From NCBI RefSeq assembly GCF_016863115.1, contig NZ_BOOG01000048.1, forward strand, positions 1-57,207: DNA of 57,207 nt. The letters are read 5' to 3'. This DNA is from Sphaerimonospora thailandensis. GTDB taxonomy: Bacteria > Actinomycetota > Actinomycetes > Streptosporangiales > Streptosporangiaceae. The notes beneath the pieces were generated by a model, which was not told the origin of the DNA, made no database searches, and saw only the letters and a list, made by a program, of their open reading frames with translations. The translations under genes and the position numbers were made by a program. Positions 16,447 to 24,844 of the stretch are shown here, in pieces; within the stretch, counting starts at the first letter, position 1, and the number at the start of each line of letters is the position of its first letter.

Positions 16447-17037
16447 GGTGTCCAAGGTGAAGTCGATCGGGTCGGGAATGTAGATCTCCCGCCCGAACGT
16501 CACCGTCGAGATCACCTGGTAACGCCCCTCCTTGGGCTCGCTGAACACGGTCACCGTCCCCGACTCGGCGAGGGGGTCGATGAGCAGCATCACGGGGACG
16601 CCGCCACGCGCGTAGATGTCCGGCTTCAACTCCCGGTCGTCGTGGGCACTGCCCGGGGAGACGACCTCGGCGACCAGCTTCAGACCGGACGACAGCAGTT
16701 CCCTGCCGCCCCACCGCGTGCAGTTCACCGGGGCGAGCACGAAGTCGGGCACGACCGGTTCGTGCGTGCCATCGATGCACACATCGACGTTGCGCGTCCA
16801 GGCATGCCAACCGCGCTCGTCGATGATCGGGATGAGTGACTCGAAAAGCTGCATAGCCGCCCTGGCATGCTCGATGGTGCCCAAGCGGCTTACGATCAGT
16901 CGACCGTCGATGATCTCTGCGCGGAGACACTCAAGGGGAGGCAGCGCGTCGAACAGCGCGCGAGGTGTGCTGGGCAGTGGCCGACCGGGAACTGGCGCCA
17001 GCGCCGGGCCGAGCGAAGTTTCCGAGTCCGCGACCAT
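16423..17037 (-). CDS. Uma2 family (DUF820) PD-(D/E)XK-fold protein
   Basis: A 204-aa protein with the Uma2 pattern: LRAEIIDGRLIVS near residue 40, PVVPDFVLA, LKLVAEVVSPGSAHDDRELK with the Glu-Val-Val-Ser-Pro core, and YARGGVPVMLLID. These endonuclease-fold proteins are abundant in actinomycetes and cyanobacteria, but their biological targets are unknown. AAGGGATG precedes the ATG, and an upstream in-frame start at 17097 is less supported. It is not obviously part of the polymer pathway. Confidence 0.87.
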   Translation of the reverse strand: MVADSETSLGPALAPVPGRPLPSTPRALFDALPPLECLRAEIIDGRLIVSRLGTIEHARAAMQLFESLIPIIDERGWHAWTRNVDVCIDGTHEPVVPDFVLAPVNCTRWGGRELLSSGLKLVAEVVSPGSAHDDRELKPDIYARGGVPVMLLIDPLAESGTVTVFSEPKEGRYQVISTVTFGREIYIPDPIDFTLDTSVFKEVL

Positions 17038-17118
17038 GGTTCGCACATCCCTTCGTATCCATGTCGATACGCACTGTAGACAACGCGAGTATTGCACCTG
17101 TCCCTGACAAGCGCATTC

Positions 17119-18951
17119 CTATGCGTGTACGGGCTCTCGCCGGGCTGCCCGGGCACAGGCGGTCTTGATCGCCTCCTCGAAGCGCGCCAGGGAGTCCCGG
17201 TGGTCCGGGCCGCCGAGCAGGTGGGCGCGCAGCCGCCGCCGGTCTTCCGCCATGACGTCGTCACCGTCCCCGAGCAGGCGGAGGATGCCGTCGAGCTCGT
17301 CGAGATCCCCGGTGAGCAGATAGGCCGCCTCGGTGCTCGGATAACGCGTGCGGAACTCCGCGTCCGGCAACCCGGCGACATTCGTGACGACGTACGGCTT
17401 GCCGCTGGCCAGGAAATCGGACACGACACTCGATATGTCGGAGATGAGCAGGTCGGCCTCGTTGAAGCAGTCATACAGGGCGAGCTCAGATTTGGTGACG
17501 GCCACATGTGGCACGGCCGAGCTCCCCGCTGAGCTTTCCGCCGCACGCAGCATCGCCATGATCTTCCGGTGGGCGGCCCGGGCGGCGGGCGACCGGTGGC
17601 CGGTCAGCGGGTGGGGCTTGTAGATCACCCGGACGCCCTGCCCCAGCAGGGCGCGCACCAGCGCCGGGCCCATCGTGACGATCGACGTGTGGAACAGGTC
17701 GTCGCTCCAGCCCTCCCAGGTCGGCGCGTAGAGAACCGTGCGGTACGGCACGGCCCCCTCGGCGTACGGGCTCGTGCTCGCGATGCCGGCGAGCTGGGGG
17801 CGGCCGACCTCGGCGATGTCCTCGTCACGGACGCCCACGTCCGCGCGGCGGTATCTGTCGCGTCCGGCCGGACCGGCCACCCAGACCTCGTCGTACACCC
17901 TGGTGAACGGGTTGAACGAGGCCTCCTTGTCGCTGTCGCCGTGGCCGATGAACACGCTGCGGACTCCCGGCACCCGCAGCATGTGGATGTTGTTGCCGGT
18001 GTTCGCGGGGAACAGGGCGACCCGGGCCGAGTCGAACCCCCGGAAGTTCATCAGGTCCACCGATGAGGGGACGCACACCACGGGCAGCGTCGTCGGACCC
18101 AGCGCGGCGACCATGGCGCGCTCCCGGAGGACGACGAGCACCCGCAGACCGATCCGCTCCAGCGTGCCGAGCCACATCGTGACCTGGTAGGTCGCGCTGC
18201 GCGGCCCGGAGAAGTAGAGCAGCACCTCCGGCCGGTAGGCCCGCACCCGATCCTCCACGGCCGCGACGATCCGCCCGCGGTCACGCAGGTGCCAGGCCCG
18301 GCGCAGACAGACCACGAGGGCGGCCACCGCGGCCGCCTCTATCAGGAGCGCCGCGCCCGCTCCGGCCACACCCGGCAGACCGGCGGCCGTGCCGTACTCG
18401 CCGGACGGCCCGCCGACCGACTGGCCGACCGACTGGCCGAACGACCAGACGAGCGTGCCGAAGGCGGCCAGCCCGACGGGCAGCGCGTCCAGATACAGCA
18501 GGCGCAGGCCACGCCACCGGACGAGCGCCTTCGGCGGCGGCGGGGGGATGCGCAGCGACGGCAGGTCGAGGTTCCTGGTCGTGATCGGCATCAGTTCGTG
18601 GCAGCGGTGCAACTGATTGGCGAGCCCGCTCTGCACGGCCCGCGCCCCCTGGAACAGGAACAGCCCCCCGGCGAGCAGCACGAACCACCGGGTCCGGATC
18701 CCGGGCGTCCGCGCGAGCAGCAGTACGGCCGCCGCCTCCCGCGTCATGAACCGGAGCGTCGTGCCCAGATGGGCCCGGCCGAGCGCGTCGGCCGCCCGTT
18801 TCGGCAGCGCTATCTCCGCCGCGTACGAAAGCGGCACCAGCGCGGCGAACGCCCACGGCAGCGGCCACAGCGCCGCCGCCGTCAGCGCCGGATAGGAAGC
18901 GAGCAGCAGTCCGGTGAGCAGGGCGTTGCGCCCCTTGAGCCATCCCCCCAT
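17119..18951 (-). CDS. CDP-glycerol glycerophosphotransferase family protein (TagF/TarL-like) with N-terminal membrane region
   Basis: A 610-aa protein. The first 220 residues contain four to five hydrophobic segments. The C-terminal 370 residues match the TagF family: FRGFDSARVALFPANTGNNI, VRSVFIGHGDSDKEASFNPF, VLYAPTWEGWSDDLFHTS, IYKPHPLTGH and LLISDISSVVSDFLASGKP. TagF/TarL enzymes polymerise glycerol-phosphate or ribitol-phosphate from CDP-polyols onto a lipid-linked primer. The neighbouring CDP-ribitol-type fusion enzyme could supply the substrate. The actual polyol is not decided by sequence. Unlike soluble TagF, it carries its own membrane domain. Confidence 0.87.
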   Translation of the reverse strand: MGGWLKGRNALLTGLLLASYPALTAAALWPLPWAFAALVPLSYAAEIALPKRAADALGRAHLGTTLRFMTREAAAVLLLARTPGIRTRWFVLLAGGLFLFQGARAVQSGLANQLHRCHELMPITTRNLDLPSLRIPPPPPKALVRWRGLRLLYLDALPVGLAAFGTLVWSFGQSVGQSVGGPSGEYGTAAGLPGVAGAGAALLIEAAAVAALVVCLRRAWHLRDRGRIVAAVEDRVRAYRPEVLLYFSGPRSATYQVTMWLGTLERIGLRVLVVLRERAMVAALGPTTLPVVCVPSSVDLMNFRGFDSARVALFPANTGNNIHMLRVPGVRSVFIGHGDSDKEASFNPFTRVYDEVWVAGPAGRDRYRRADVGVRDEDIAEVGRPQLAGIASTSPYAEGAVPYRTVLYAPTWEGWSDDLFHTSIVTMGPALVRALLGQGVRVIYKPHPLTGHRSPAARAAHRKIMAMLRAAESSAGSSAVPHVAVTKSELALYDCFNEADLLISDISSVVSDFLASGKPYVVTNVAGLPDAEFRTRYPSTEAAYLLTGDLDELDGILRLLGDGDDVMAEDRRRLRAHLLGGPDHRDSLARFEEAIKTACARAARREPVHA

Positions 18952-19013
18952 GCACCGCTGCCTACCCACCACGGCGGCCGTTTGATCATCGTGTCATCGC
19001 AGGTCAAACCGTC

Positions 19014-20423
19014 TCAGACCCGGCTCAGCCGTACATCCACCACCTGCCCGGTGAGGCGGGACAGGAGGACGTCGAGGCTGGTGCGGGCGACGGCCTCGGC
19101 CGACAGCAGGGTCGTGGCGGGTTCGTCGCCGAAGGCGCGCAGGCGCATGGGAGTGGCGGTCCGCTCCGGGTTGACGCAGTTGACCCGGACCCCGTGGCCG
19201 GCCCACTCGTCGGCGAGGGCCTGCGTGAGGTTCACGACGGCGGCCTTGGAAGAGGAGTAGAGGCTGTAGGCCGCCCGGCCGCGCGTGTAGGACGAGGAGG
19301 TGTACAGCAGCAGGTGGCCGTCGCTCTCCGCGAGGTACTTGAACGACGCGCGGGCGACGTTGATCGGACCGAGGTAGTTGACCCCGACCGTCTCCTCGAT
19401 GACGTGCGGGCCCGCCTCGTCGAGTCTGCCCATGTGCAGCACGGCGGCGGTGTTGACGACGTAGTCGATCCGGCCGGTCTCGCCGTACACGCGGGCGAGG
19501 GCGTCGGCCACCGCCGCCGGGTCCTCGACCCGGACGCCGTTCTGGGTGCGGGAGAACGAGTGGACGGCCGCGCCGTACCCCTTGGCGAGCTCCACGATCT
19601 CCGCGCCGATGCCGTAGCTCCCGCCGAAGACGACCAGCGTGCGCCCGGCCAGGCCGTCGCGGTAGGCGTCGCCGGTCAGGGCCGGGGCCGCGCTCTCGGC
19701 GAGCTGGAAGAGCTTGTCGGCGATGAACACGTCGACGGGGTGGGTGACCTTCATGTTGTGCTCGCTGCCCGGCACGATGTAGATCGGCACGTCGGGCAGG
19801 TAGCGCAGCACCACGCCGCAGTCGTCGGTCGCCGGCCGCTCGGCGAAGGCCGGGTCGGCGAACGCGCGCTCGTACGCCGCGCGGATCACCGACAGTCGGA
19901 AGCACTGCGGCGTCTGCCCGCGCCGCAGCAGGGAGCGGTCGGGGATATCGCGGATGATCTCCCCTCGTGGGCCGGGGGCGGCGACCACGATCGTGTCGGC
20001 GGACGGGATCGCCACCTCGACGGCCTCGTACCGTTCGAGCGCCGCGACGCACTCGCTGATGATCCGCGGCTCGACCAGCGGCCGGACCGCGTCGTGCAGC
20101 AGCACGTCGCATTCGGCGTCACCGATGGCGCGCAGGGCCCGCCAGGTCGACTCGGTACGGCTCGCGCCGCCCTCGACGACCTGGGTGACCTTCCGGTAGC
20201 CGTTCCGGCGCACCAGTTCCTCGGCCTCGCCGACGAAGCCGGGGGCCATCAGCACGACCACCTCGTCGATCTCCGGATGGCCGTCGAACACGTCGATGGT
20301 GTGCTCCAGGATCGTCTTGCCGGCGATCTTCAGGAGCTGCTTGGGGGTGTTGAGGCCGATCCGCTGGCCGACACCGCCGGCCAGCACCACCCCGACCCTG
20401 CGCAGACGCGATTCCGCGATCAT
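19014..20423 (-). CDS. bifunctional IspD-type cytidylyltransferase / SDR oxidoreductase (CDP-ribitol-type synthesis)
   Basis: A 469-aa fusion. Residues 8-235 are an IspD/TarI-like cytidylyltransferase (VGVVLAGGVGQRIGLNTPKQ; DVLLHDAVRPLV; RRGQTPQCFRL). Residues 245-469 are a short-chain dehydrogenase (VFGGSYGIGAEIVELAKG, with YSLYSSSKAAVVNLT giving Tyr-x3-Lys). The same order occurs in Haemophilus Bcs1/Acs1, which reduce ribulose-5-phosphate and make CDP-ribitol. GGGGAGGA precedes the ATG. It lies just upstream of the TagF-like gene and on the same strand, which fits a poly(ribitol-phosphate)-type polymer. Methylerythritol (IspD) function is less likely because of the SDR fusion. Confidence 0.85.
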   Translation of the reverse strand: MIAESRLRRVGVVLAGGVGQRIGLNTPKQLLKIAGKTILEHTIDVFDGHPEIDEVVVLMAPGFVGEAEELVRRNGYRKVTQVVEGGASRTESTWRALRAIGDAECDVLLHDAVRPLVEPRIISECVAALERYEAVEVAIPSADTIVVAAPGPRGEIIRDIPDRSLLRRGQTPQCFRLSVIRAAYERAFADPAFAERPATDDCGVVLRYLPDVPIYIVPGSEHNMKVTHPVDVFIADKLFQLAESAAPALTGDAYRDGLAGRTLVVFGGSYGIGAEIVELAKGYGAAVHSFSRTQNGVRVEDPAAVADALARVYGETGRIDYVVNTAAVLHMGRLDEAGPHVIEETVGVNYLGPINVARASFKYLAESDGHLLLYTSSSYTRGRAAYSLYSSSKAAVVNLTQALADEWAGHGVRVNCVNPERTATPMRLRAFGDEPATTLLSAEAVARTSLDVLLSRLTGQVVDVRLSRV

Positions 20424-20539
20424 GTTTTCCTCCCCGCATCCGAAGATACCGGGGCACCAGGCGGGGAAAGGTGATTGCCACCACGTGATCGCTCGGTTAC
20501 TTTGCGAGGTGAGCATGCGGTGACCGAGGTGAATTCGGA

Positions 20540-22210
20540 ATGTCAATGCGGGCCGATCCGGACAGATCCGGCACGGCGCCGGGGATGACTCCAGGCGGTG
20601 ACGCGGTGGCGGTGGTCCTGGCGACCACGCCGGCCGCCGATCTGCCCTGCCCCGACGGCGCCAGTCTCCTGGAGCGGCTCACCCGCCAGCTCGTCACGCT
20701 GCCCGTCCGGGACGTCCATGTGGTGGCCAGGCCGGACGGCACCCGCTCGTACGCGGCCGGGCCGTACCAGATGCCCCACAGGCTGCCGGACACCATGAGC
20801 GACGGGCTCGCCGAAGACCTGCGGGTCGTGGCCAAGACGGCCAGGACCGCCACGTCACCGGTGATCGTGCTCGTGGCCGACGTCGTCGCCCACACCGAGG
20901 CCCTGGCCACGCTGCTCGCTGGTCCCTCCCGGCTCACCGGAGCCATCGTCGGGCCCCTCGTCGGGCCCATGGCCGAGGCCGGCGAGCGGTCCCCGCTGCA
21001 CCCGCCCGTACGGACGGAGTCGGGCCGGGTCGTGTCGGCGGGCAACTCCTTTCACGAGGTCGAGCGGGCCGACGGCGTCTTCGGCGGTGTGCTCCAGGTG
21101 GGGGAGGCGCACCTGACGAGCCTCGCCGAGGTGGCGGAGGAGCTGGCCGACCTGGCGGAGCGCCGTCGTCTCGGCCGGGTGAGCGACGCCGAGGTGCCCG
21201 ACCTGCTGCTGGCCGGGCTCGTACGCTCCGGGGTGCCGGTCCGATCCGTCACGGTCGGCGCGCTGCGCTGTGACCGGGTGGCCGACAGCGCCGGGGCGGA
21301 GGCGGCGATCAGCGGTCTGGCCGGGGTCGACGCGTCGCGGGCCCGGCTGGATGCGGCCGTCAAGACCGGCGACGGCTTCTTCACGACCTTCTTCGTCAGC
21401 TCCTGGTCGCGTCATCTCGTACGGCTCGCGGCCATGCTGGGGCTGACGCCCAACGCCGTCACCGGGATCTCGGTGGGTCTGGCGCTCATCGCGGCGATCT
21501 GGTTCTCCGACGGGCATCGGACGGGTCTGGTGGTCGGGGCCGTCGCGCTCTACCTGTCGTTCGTACTCGACTGCGTCGACGGGCAGCTCGCCCGCTACAC
21601 GCGGCGGTTCTCCGCGCTGGGCGGCTGGCTTGACGGGATCTGCGACCGGCTGAAGGAGTATGTCGTGCTCGCCGGGCTGGCCTTCGGCTACCACGCGCAG
21701 TCGGGAGAGTCCGGCGGCGTGTGGCCGCTCGCGGTGGCCGCGGTGATCCTCCAGGTGGTCCGGCACATGGTCGACTTCTCCTACGCCGGGGCCGTGGCCG
21801 ACTCCGGTGCCGGGGTCACCGCCGGGCCGCGTCGCCCCCTCGCCGAGCCCCGGGACGGGCCGCCCCCGACCGAGCCGCGGGACGAGCCGCCCCCGACCGA
21901 GCCGCAGGACGAGCCCCGGGGTGGGCCGGAGAAGCCGGTGCTGATCACGACATCCCAGACCGGGTCTTCTCCAGTCCGACCAGCCGAGGTCACATCGGTT
22001 GGGGCTTCCTCGGGCCTGTCGCCACGCGTGCGGAGCGCGGCGTACTGGCTCAGGAAGATCATCGTGCTGCCGATCGGGGAGCGGATGGCGTTGATCGCGA
22101 TCACGGCGGCCCTGTTCGACGCGCGGGTGACGTTCCTGGCCCTCCTCGGCTGGGGCGTGGTCGCGCTGGCCTACATGTCGGCCGGCCGGATCAGGAGGTC
22201 GTTCGGATGA
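20540..22210 (+). CDS. CDP-alcohol phosphotransferase with N-terminal extension
   Basis: A 556-aa protein. Residues 1-270 form a soluble alpha/beta region resembling a degenerate nucleotidyltransferase (VAVVLATTPAADL, VVARPDGTRS, no clear catalytic motif). From about 290 comes a membrane CDP-alcohol phosphotransferase domain. Its full signature is DCVDGQLAR then G361, D365 and D369. A Pro/Glu-rich repeat (residues about 430-460, PPPTEPRDE units) splits the domain before the last two hydrophobic segments. The enzyme joins a CDP-activated alcohol to a second alcohol with loss of CMP. It overlaps the DUF5941 gene by ATGA and is divergent from the CDP-ribitol-type gene. Confidence 0.85.
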   Translation: MSMRADPDRSGTAPGMTPGGDAVAVVLATTPAADLPCPDGASLLERLTRQLVTLPVRDVHVVARPDGTRSYAAGPYQMPHRLPDTMSDGLAEDLRVVAKTARTATSPVIVLVADVVAHTEALATLLAGPSRLTGAIVGPLVGPMAEAGERSPLHPPVRTESGRVVSAGNSFHEVERADGVFGGVLQVGEAHLTSLAEVAEELADLAERRRLGRVSDAEVPDLLLAGLVRSGVPVRSVTVGALRCDRVADSAGAEAAISGLAGVDASRARLDAAVKTGDGFFTTFFVSSWSRHLVRLAAMLGLTPNAVTGISVGLALIAAIWFSDGHRTGLVVGAVALYLSFVLDCVDGQLARYTRRFSALGGWLDGICDRLKEYVVLAGLAFGYHAQSGESGGVWPLAVAAVILQVVRHMVDFSYAGAVADSGAGVTAGPRRPLAEPRDGPPPTEPRDEPPPTEPQDEPRGGPEKPVLITTSQTGSSPVRPAEVTSVGASSGLSPRVRSAAYWLRKIIVLPIGERMALIAITAALFDARVTFLALLGWGVVALAYMSAGRIRRSFG

Positions 22211-22851
22211 GCATGGCATCCGCGGACACGACGGCGGCGCCGCACGGCACCGTGGTGACCTACCGTGACGACGGGCCGCTGGCCCGGGCCATGGCCCTGT
22301 TGATCTCCGGTCAGATCCCGCCGCTCCCGCCCGTGATCGCGGGTGCCTTCGTGACGGGCGCCCTGCTGCTGGCGGGGGCGACGGGACGCGACGATCTCGC
22401 CATGTTCGCCCCGGCCGTGCTCCTGCTGCTGGCCGGATCGGGCGGCGCCCACGCGCACGACGGCCGTCTCGACTGGCTGGTGCCGCCGATCCTGCGGCTC
22501 ACGGAGTACGGATTCATCACGGCCGTCGGTTTCGGCCGGTCCATCTCCCCGGTGCTGATCTTCGCGCTGCTCGGAGCGCTGGCCTTCCACCACTACGACG
22601 TCGTCTACCGGGTGCGGCAGCACGTCTGTCCGCCCCCGTGGCTGGCCGCGGTGGGGCTGGGCTGGGACGGCCGGCTGCTCATCGTCGCGGTCGCGGGCCT
22701 GTTCGACACGGTGACCATGGCGTTCGTGCTGCTGGCCGGATACCTGTGGGGCGTGTACGGCTGGGAGAGCGTAACCTGCTGGGGCGCCGCGCCGGGGGGT
22801 GGGACCGCCGCGTCGGGGGGTGGGGCGGCGGTGCCGGGAGCCCGAGATTGA
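22207..22851 (+). CDS. DUF5941 membrane protein
   Basis: A 214-aa protein with about four hydrophobic segments (for example VIAGAFVTGALLLAGA, LAMFAPAVLLLLAG, LIVAVAGLFDTVTMAFVLLA) and LAFHHYDVVYRVRQ. It resembles the DUF5941 region that in other actinomycetes is fused behind a CDP-alcohol phosphotransferase. Here it is separate but overlaps that gene by four bases, consistent with a complex. The C-terminal Gly/Ala tail is low-complexity. Function unknown. The 92 bases after it contain the ribosome site of the next gene. Confidence 0.72.
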   Translation: MSMASADTTAAPHGTVVTYRDDGPLARAMALLISGQIPPLPPVIAGAFVTGALLLAGATGRDDLAMFAPAVLLLLAGSGGAHAHDGRLDWLVPPILRLTEYGFITAVGFGRSISPVLIFALLGALAFHHYDVVYRVRQHVCPPPWLAAVGLGWDGRLLIVAVAGLFDTVTMAFVLLAGYLWGVYGWESVTCWGAAPGGGTAASGGGAAVPGARD

Positions 22852-22943
22852 CGGTGTTGGCGGGGGGATTACGCGCACTGTGCCGAAAGCCAACTAACCT
22901 TTGGGGTTACTGCCTCACGCTCGACCTCAAGGAGTGCGCGAAA

Positions 22944-23678
22944 TTGCTCGGAATGGTGCTGGCCGCCGGGGCCGGACGTCGCCTGCGGCCGTACACCGAC
23001 ACGCTGCCCAAGGCGCTGGTGCCGGTCGACGGTGAGACCACGATCCTCGACATCGCCCTGCGCAACCTCTCGGCGGTCGGCCTCCGCGACGTCGTCGTCA
23101 TCATCGGCTATCAGGCCCAGGCGGTGCACGACCGCAAGGCCGACCTGGAGAGCCGCCACGGCGTCACGCTGACGCTGGTCCACAACGACAAGGCCGAGGA
23201 GTGGAACAACGCCTACTCCCTGTGGTGCGCCCGCGACTACTTCGCCCAGGGCGCGCTGCTGGTCAACGGCGACACCGTGCACCCCGTGTCGGTGGAACGG
23301 ACCCTGCTCGCGGCCGAGAACGACGGCTCGGACATCCTGCTCGCCGTGGACGACGTGAAGTCGCTCGCCGACGAGGAGATGAAGGTCACACTCCAGGACG
23401 GCCGCCTCAAGAGGATCACCAAGCTGATGGATCCCGCCGAGGCGTACGGCGAGTACATCGGCGCGACGCTCATCCGGCCCGGCGCCGCCGACCGGCTGGC
23501 CGACGCGCTGCGGACGACCTTCGAGCGGGACCCGCAGCTCTACTACGAGGACGGCTACCAGGAGATGGTCGACCGCGGTGAGAAGATCGCCGTGGCGCCC
23601 ATCGGCAAGGTCGAGTGGGTCGAGGTGGACAACCACGATGACCTCGCGAAGGCCCGTGAGATCGCATGGCGATACTGA
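22944..23678 (+). CDS. small sugar/polyol-phosphate nucleotidyltransferase (LicC/IPCT-like)
   Basis: A 244-aa GT-A nucleotidyltransferase: GMVLAAGAGRRLRPYTDTLP with the activated Lys (PKALVPVDG), VVIIGYQAQAV, NAYSLWCARDYF, LLVNGDTVH (metal Asp) and YEDGYQEMV. It most resembles cytidylyltransferases for phosphocholine (LicC), inositol-1-phosphate or phosphonates rather than glucose-1-phosphate enzymes. TTG 22944 is preferred because AAGGAG lies 10 bases upstream and family members begin two or three residues before GMVLAAG. With the next gene it could make a CDP-glycerol from glycerol-1-phosphate, but this is inference. Confidence 0.82.
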   Translation: MLGMVLAAGAGRRLRPYTDTLPKALVPVDGETTILDIALRNLSAVGLRDVVVIIGYQAQAVHDRKADLESRHGVTLTLVHNDKAEEWNNAYSLWCARDYFAQGALLVNGDTVHPVSVERTLLAAENDGSDILLAVDDVKSLADEEMKVTLQDGRLKRITKLMDPAEAYGEYIGATLIRPGAADRLADALRTTFERDPQLYYEDGYQEMVDRGEKIAVAPIGKVEWVEVDNHDDLAKAREIAWRY

Positions 23679-23785
23679 TCCTCACGGGTCTCCACGGGTC
23701 CCGGCGAGGAGCTCTTCCCCGCTCTTCCACGGACGACCTCCCCTCCGGCCGCCCGCGGGCCCTTATCGTCGTCTGAGGAGTTCTG

Positions 23786-24844
23786 ATGCCGATTTTGGCA
23801 AGGATGCTGCCCGCCCCCCTCACGATGGAGGTGCGACGGGGCGCGATCGCGCAGCTCGGCTCGCTGCTCGCCGACAGCCGGGTGGCCACCTCCGGTCAGG
23901 TGGCGATCGCGGTCGGCCCGAACCAGGGTGACCGGATCGCCGAGATGATCGCCCCTTCGCTCGGCGACGCCAAGGTCTTCCGGGTGGCCGATGGAACGGT
24001 CGACGCGGCCATCGCGCTCGGCGGCGATCTGCGCAAGGGCGCGTTCGAGGCGGTCGTCGGAATCGGCGGCGGCAAGACGATCGACGCCACGAAGTACGCC
24101 GCGTCGCTGGCCGGGATCCCGATGGTCGCGGTGGCCACCAACCTCTCACACGACGGCATCTGCTCGCCTGTGGCCTCCCTCGTGCACGACGGGGGTAAAC
24201 CCTCCTTCGGCGTGCCGATGCCCTTGGCGATCATGGTGGACCTCGACTTCGTCCACGATGCCCCGCCGTCCCTCGTACGGGCCGGCGTCGGCGACGTGCT
24301 CGCGAACCTGTCCGCGATCGAGGACTGGCAGCTGGGCAGGACCGAGCGCGGTGAGCCCATCGACGGAGTGGCGATCTCCATGGCCCGCACCGCCGCGGAG
24401 GCGGTGCTCGGGCGCTCCGACTCCATCGAGTCCGACGCGTTCCTGACCGTCCTGGCCGAGGCGTTGATCCTCTCGGGAATGTCGATGGTCATCGCCGGGT
24501 CGAGTCGGCCGGCCAGCGGCGGCGACCATGAGATCATGCATGCCGTGGACCAGCTTTTCCCCGGGACCGCCAGCCACGGTGAGCTGGCGGGGATCGGCAC
24601 GGCCTTCTGCTTCTTCCTCCGTGAGGACGCCCACCGGCTCGGTCAGGTCAGGGGCTGCCTGCGGCAGCACGGGCTGCCCGTCACCCCCGGCGAGGTCGGC
24701 CTGTCGAACGAACAGTTCACCGAGGCCGTCATGCTGGCCCCGAGCACCCGGCCCGGTCGTTACACCATCCTCGAGCACCTTCGCCTGTCTGAGGCCGAGG
24801 TCAGGGCGAAAGTTGAGGACTATGTCCGCGCCATCGGTCGCTGA
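23786..24844 (+). CDS. sn-glycerol-1-phosphate dehydrogenase-like enzyme (iron-containing alcohol dehydrogenase superfamily)
   Basis: A 352-aa protein with a Rossmann part VVGIGGGKTIDATKYAA (about residues 90-107), ATNLSHDGICSPVA, GVGDVLANLSAIEDW, and the metal site GGDHEIMHAVDQL with His248 and His252 followed by SHGELAGIG (His264). This pattern matches archaeal EgsA and bacterial AraM, which reduce dihydroxyacetone phosphate to sn-glycerol-1-phosphate. It lies between a nucleotidyltransferase gene and a CDP-alcohol phosphotransferase gene, and overlaps the latter by 23 bases. A G1P-derived head group or polymer unit is therefore plausible. Substrate stereochemistry is not proven by sequence. 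Confidence 0.83.
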   Translation: MPILARMLPAPLTMEVRRGAIAQLGSLLADSRVATSGQVAIAVGPNQGDRIAEMIAPSLGDAKVFRVADGTVDAAIALGGDLRKGAFEAVVGIGGGKTIDATKYAASLAGIPMVAVATNLSHDGICSPVASLVHDGGKPSFGVPMPLAIMVDLDFVHDAPPSLVRAGVGDVLANLSAIEDWQLGRTERGEPIDGVAISMARTAAEAVLGRSDSIESDAFLTVLAEALILSGMSMVIAGSSRPASGGDHEIMHAVDQLFPGTASHGELAGIGTAFCFFLREDAHRLGQVRGCLRQHGLPVTPGEVGLSNEQFTEAVMLAPSTRPGRYTILEHLRLSEAEVRAKVEDYVRAIGR

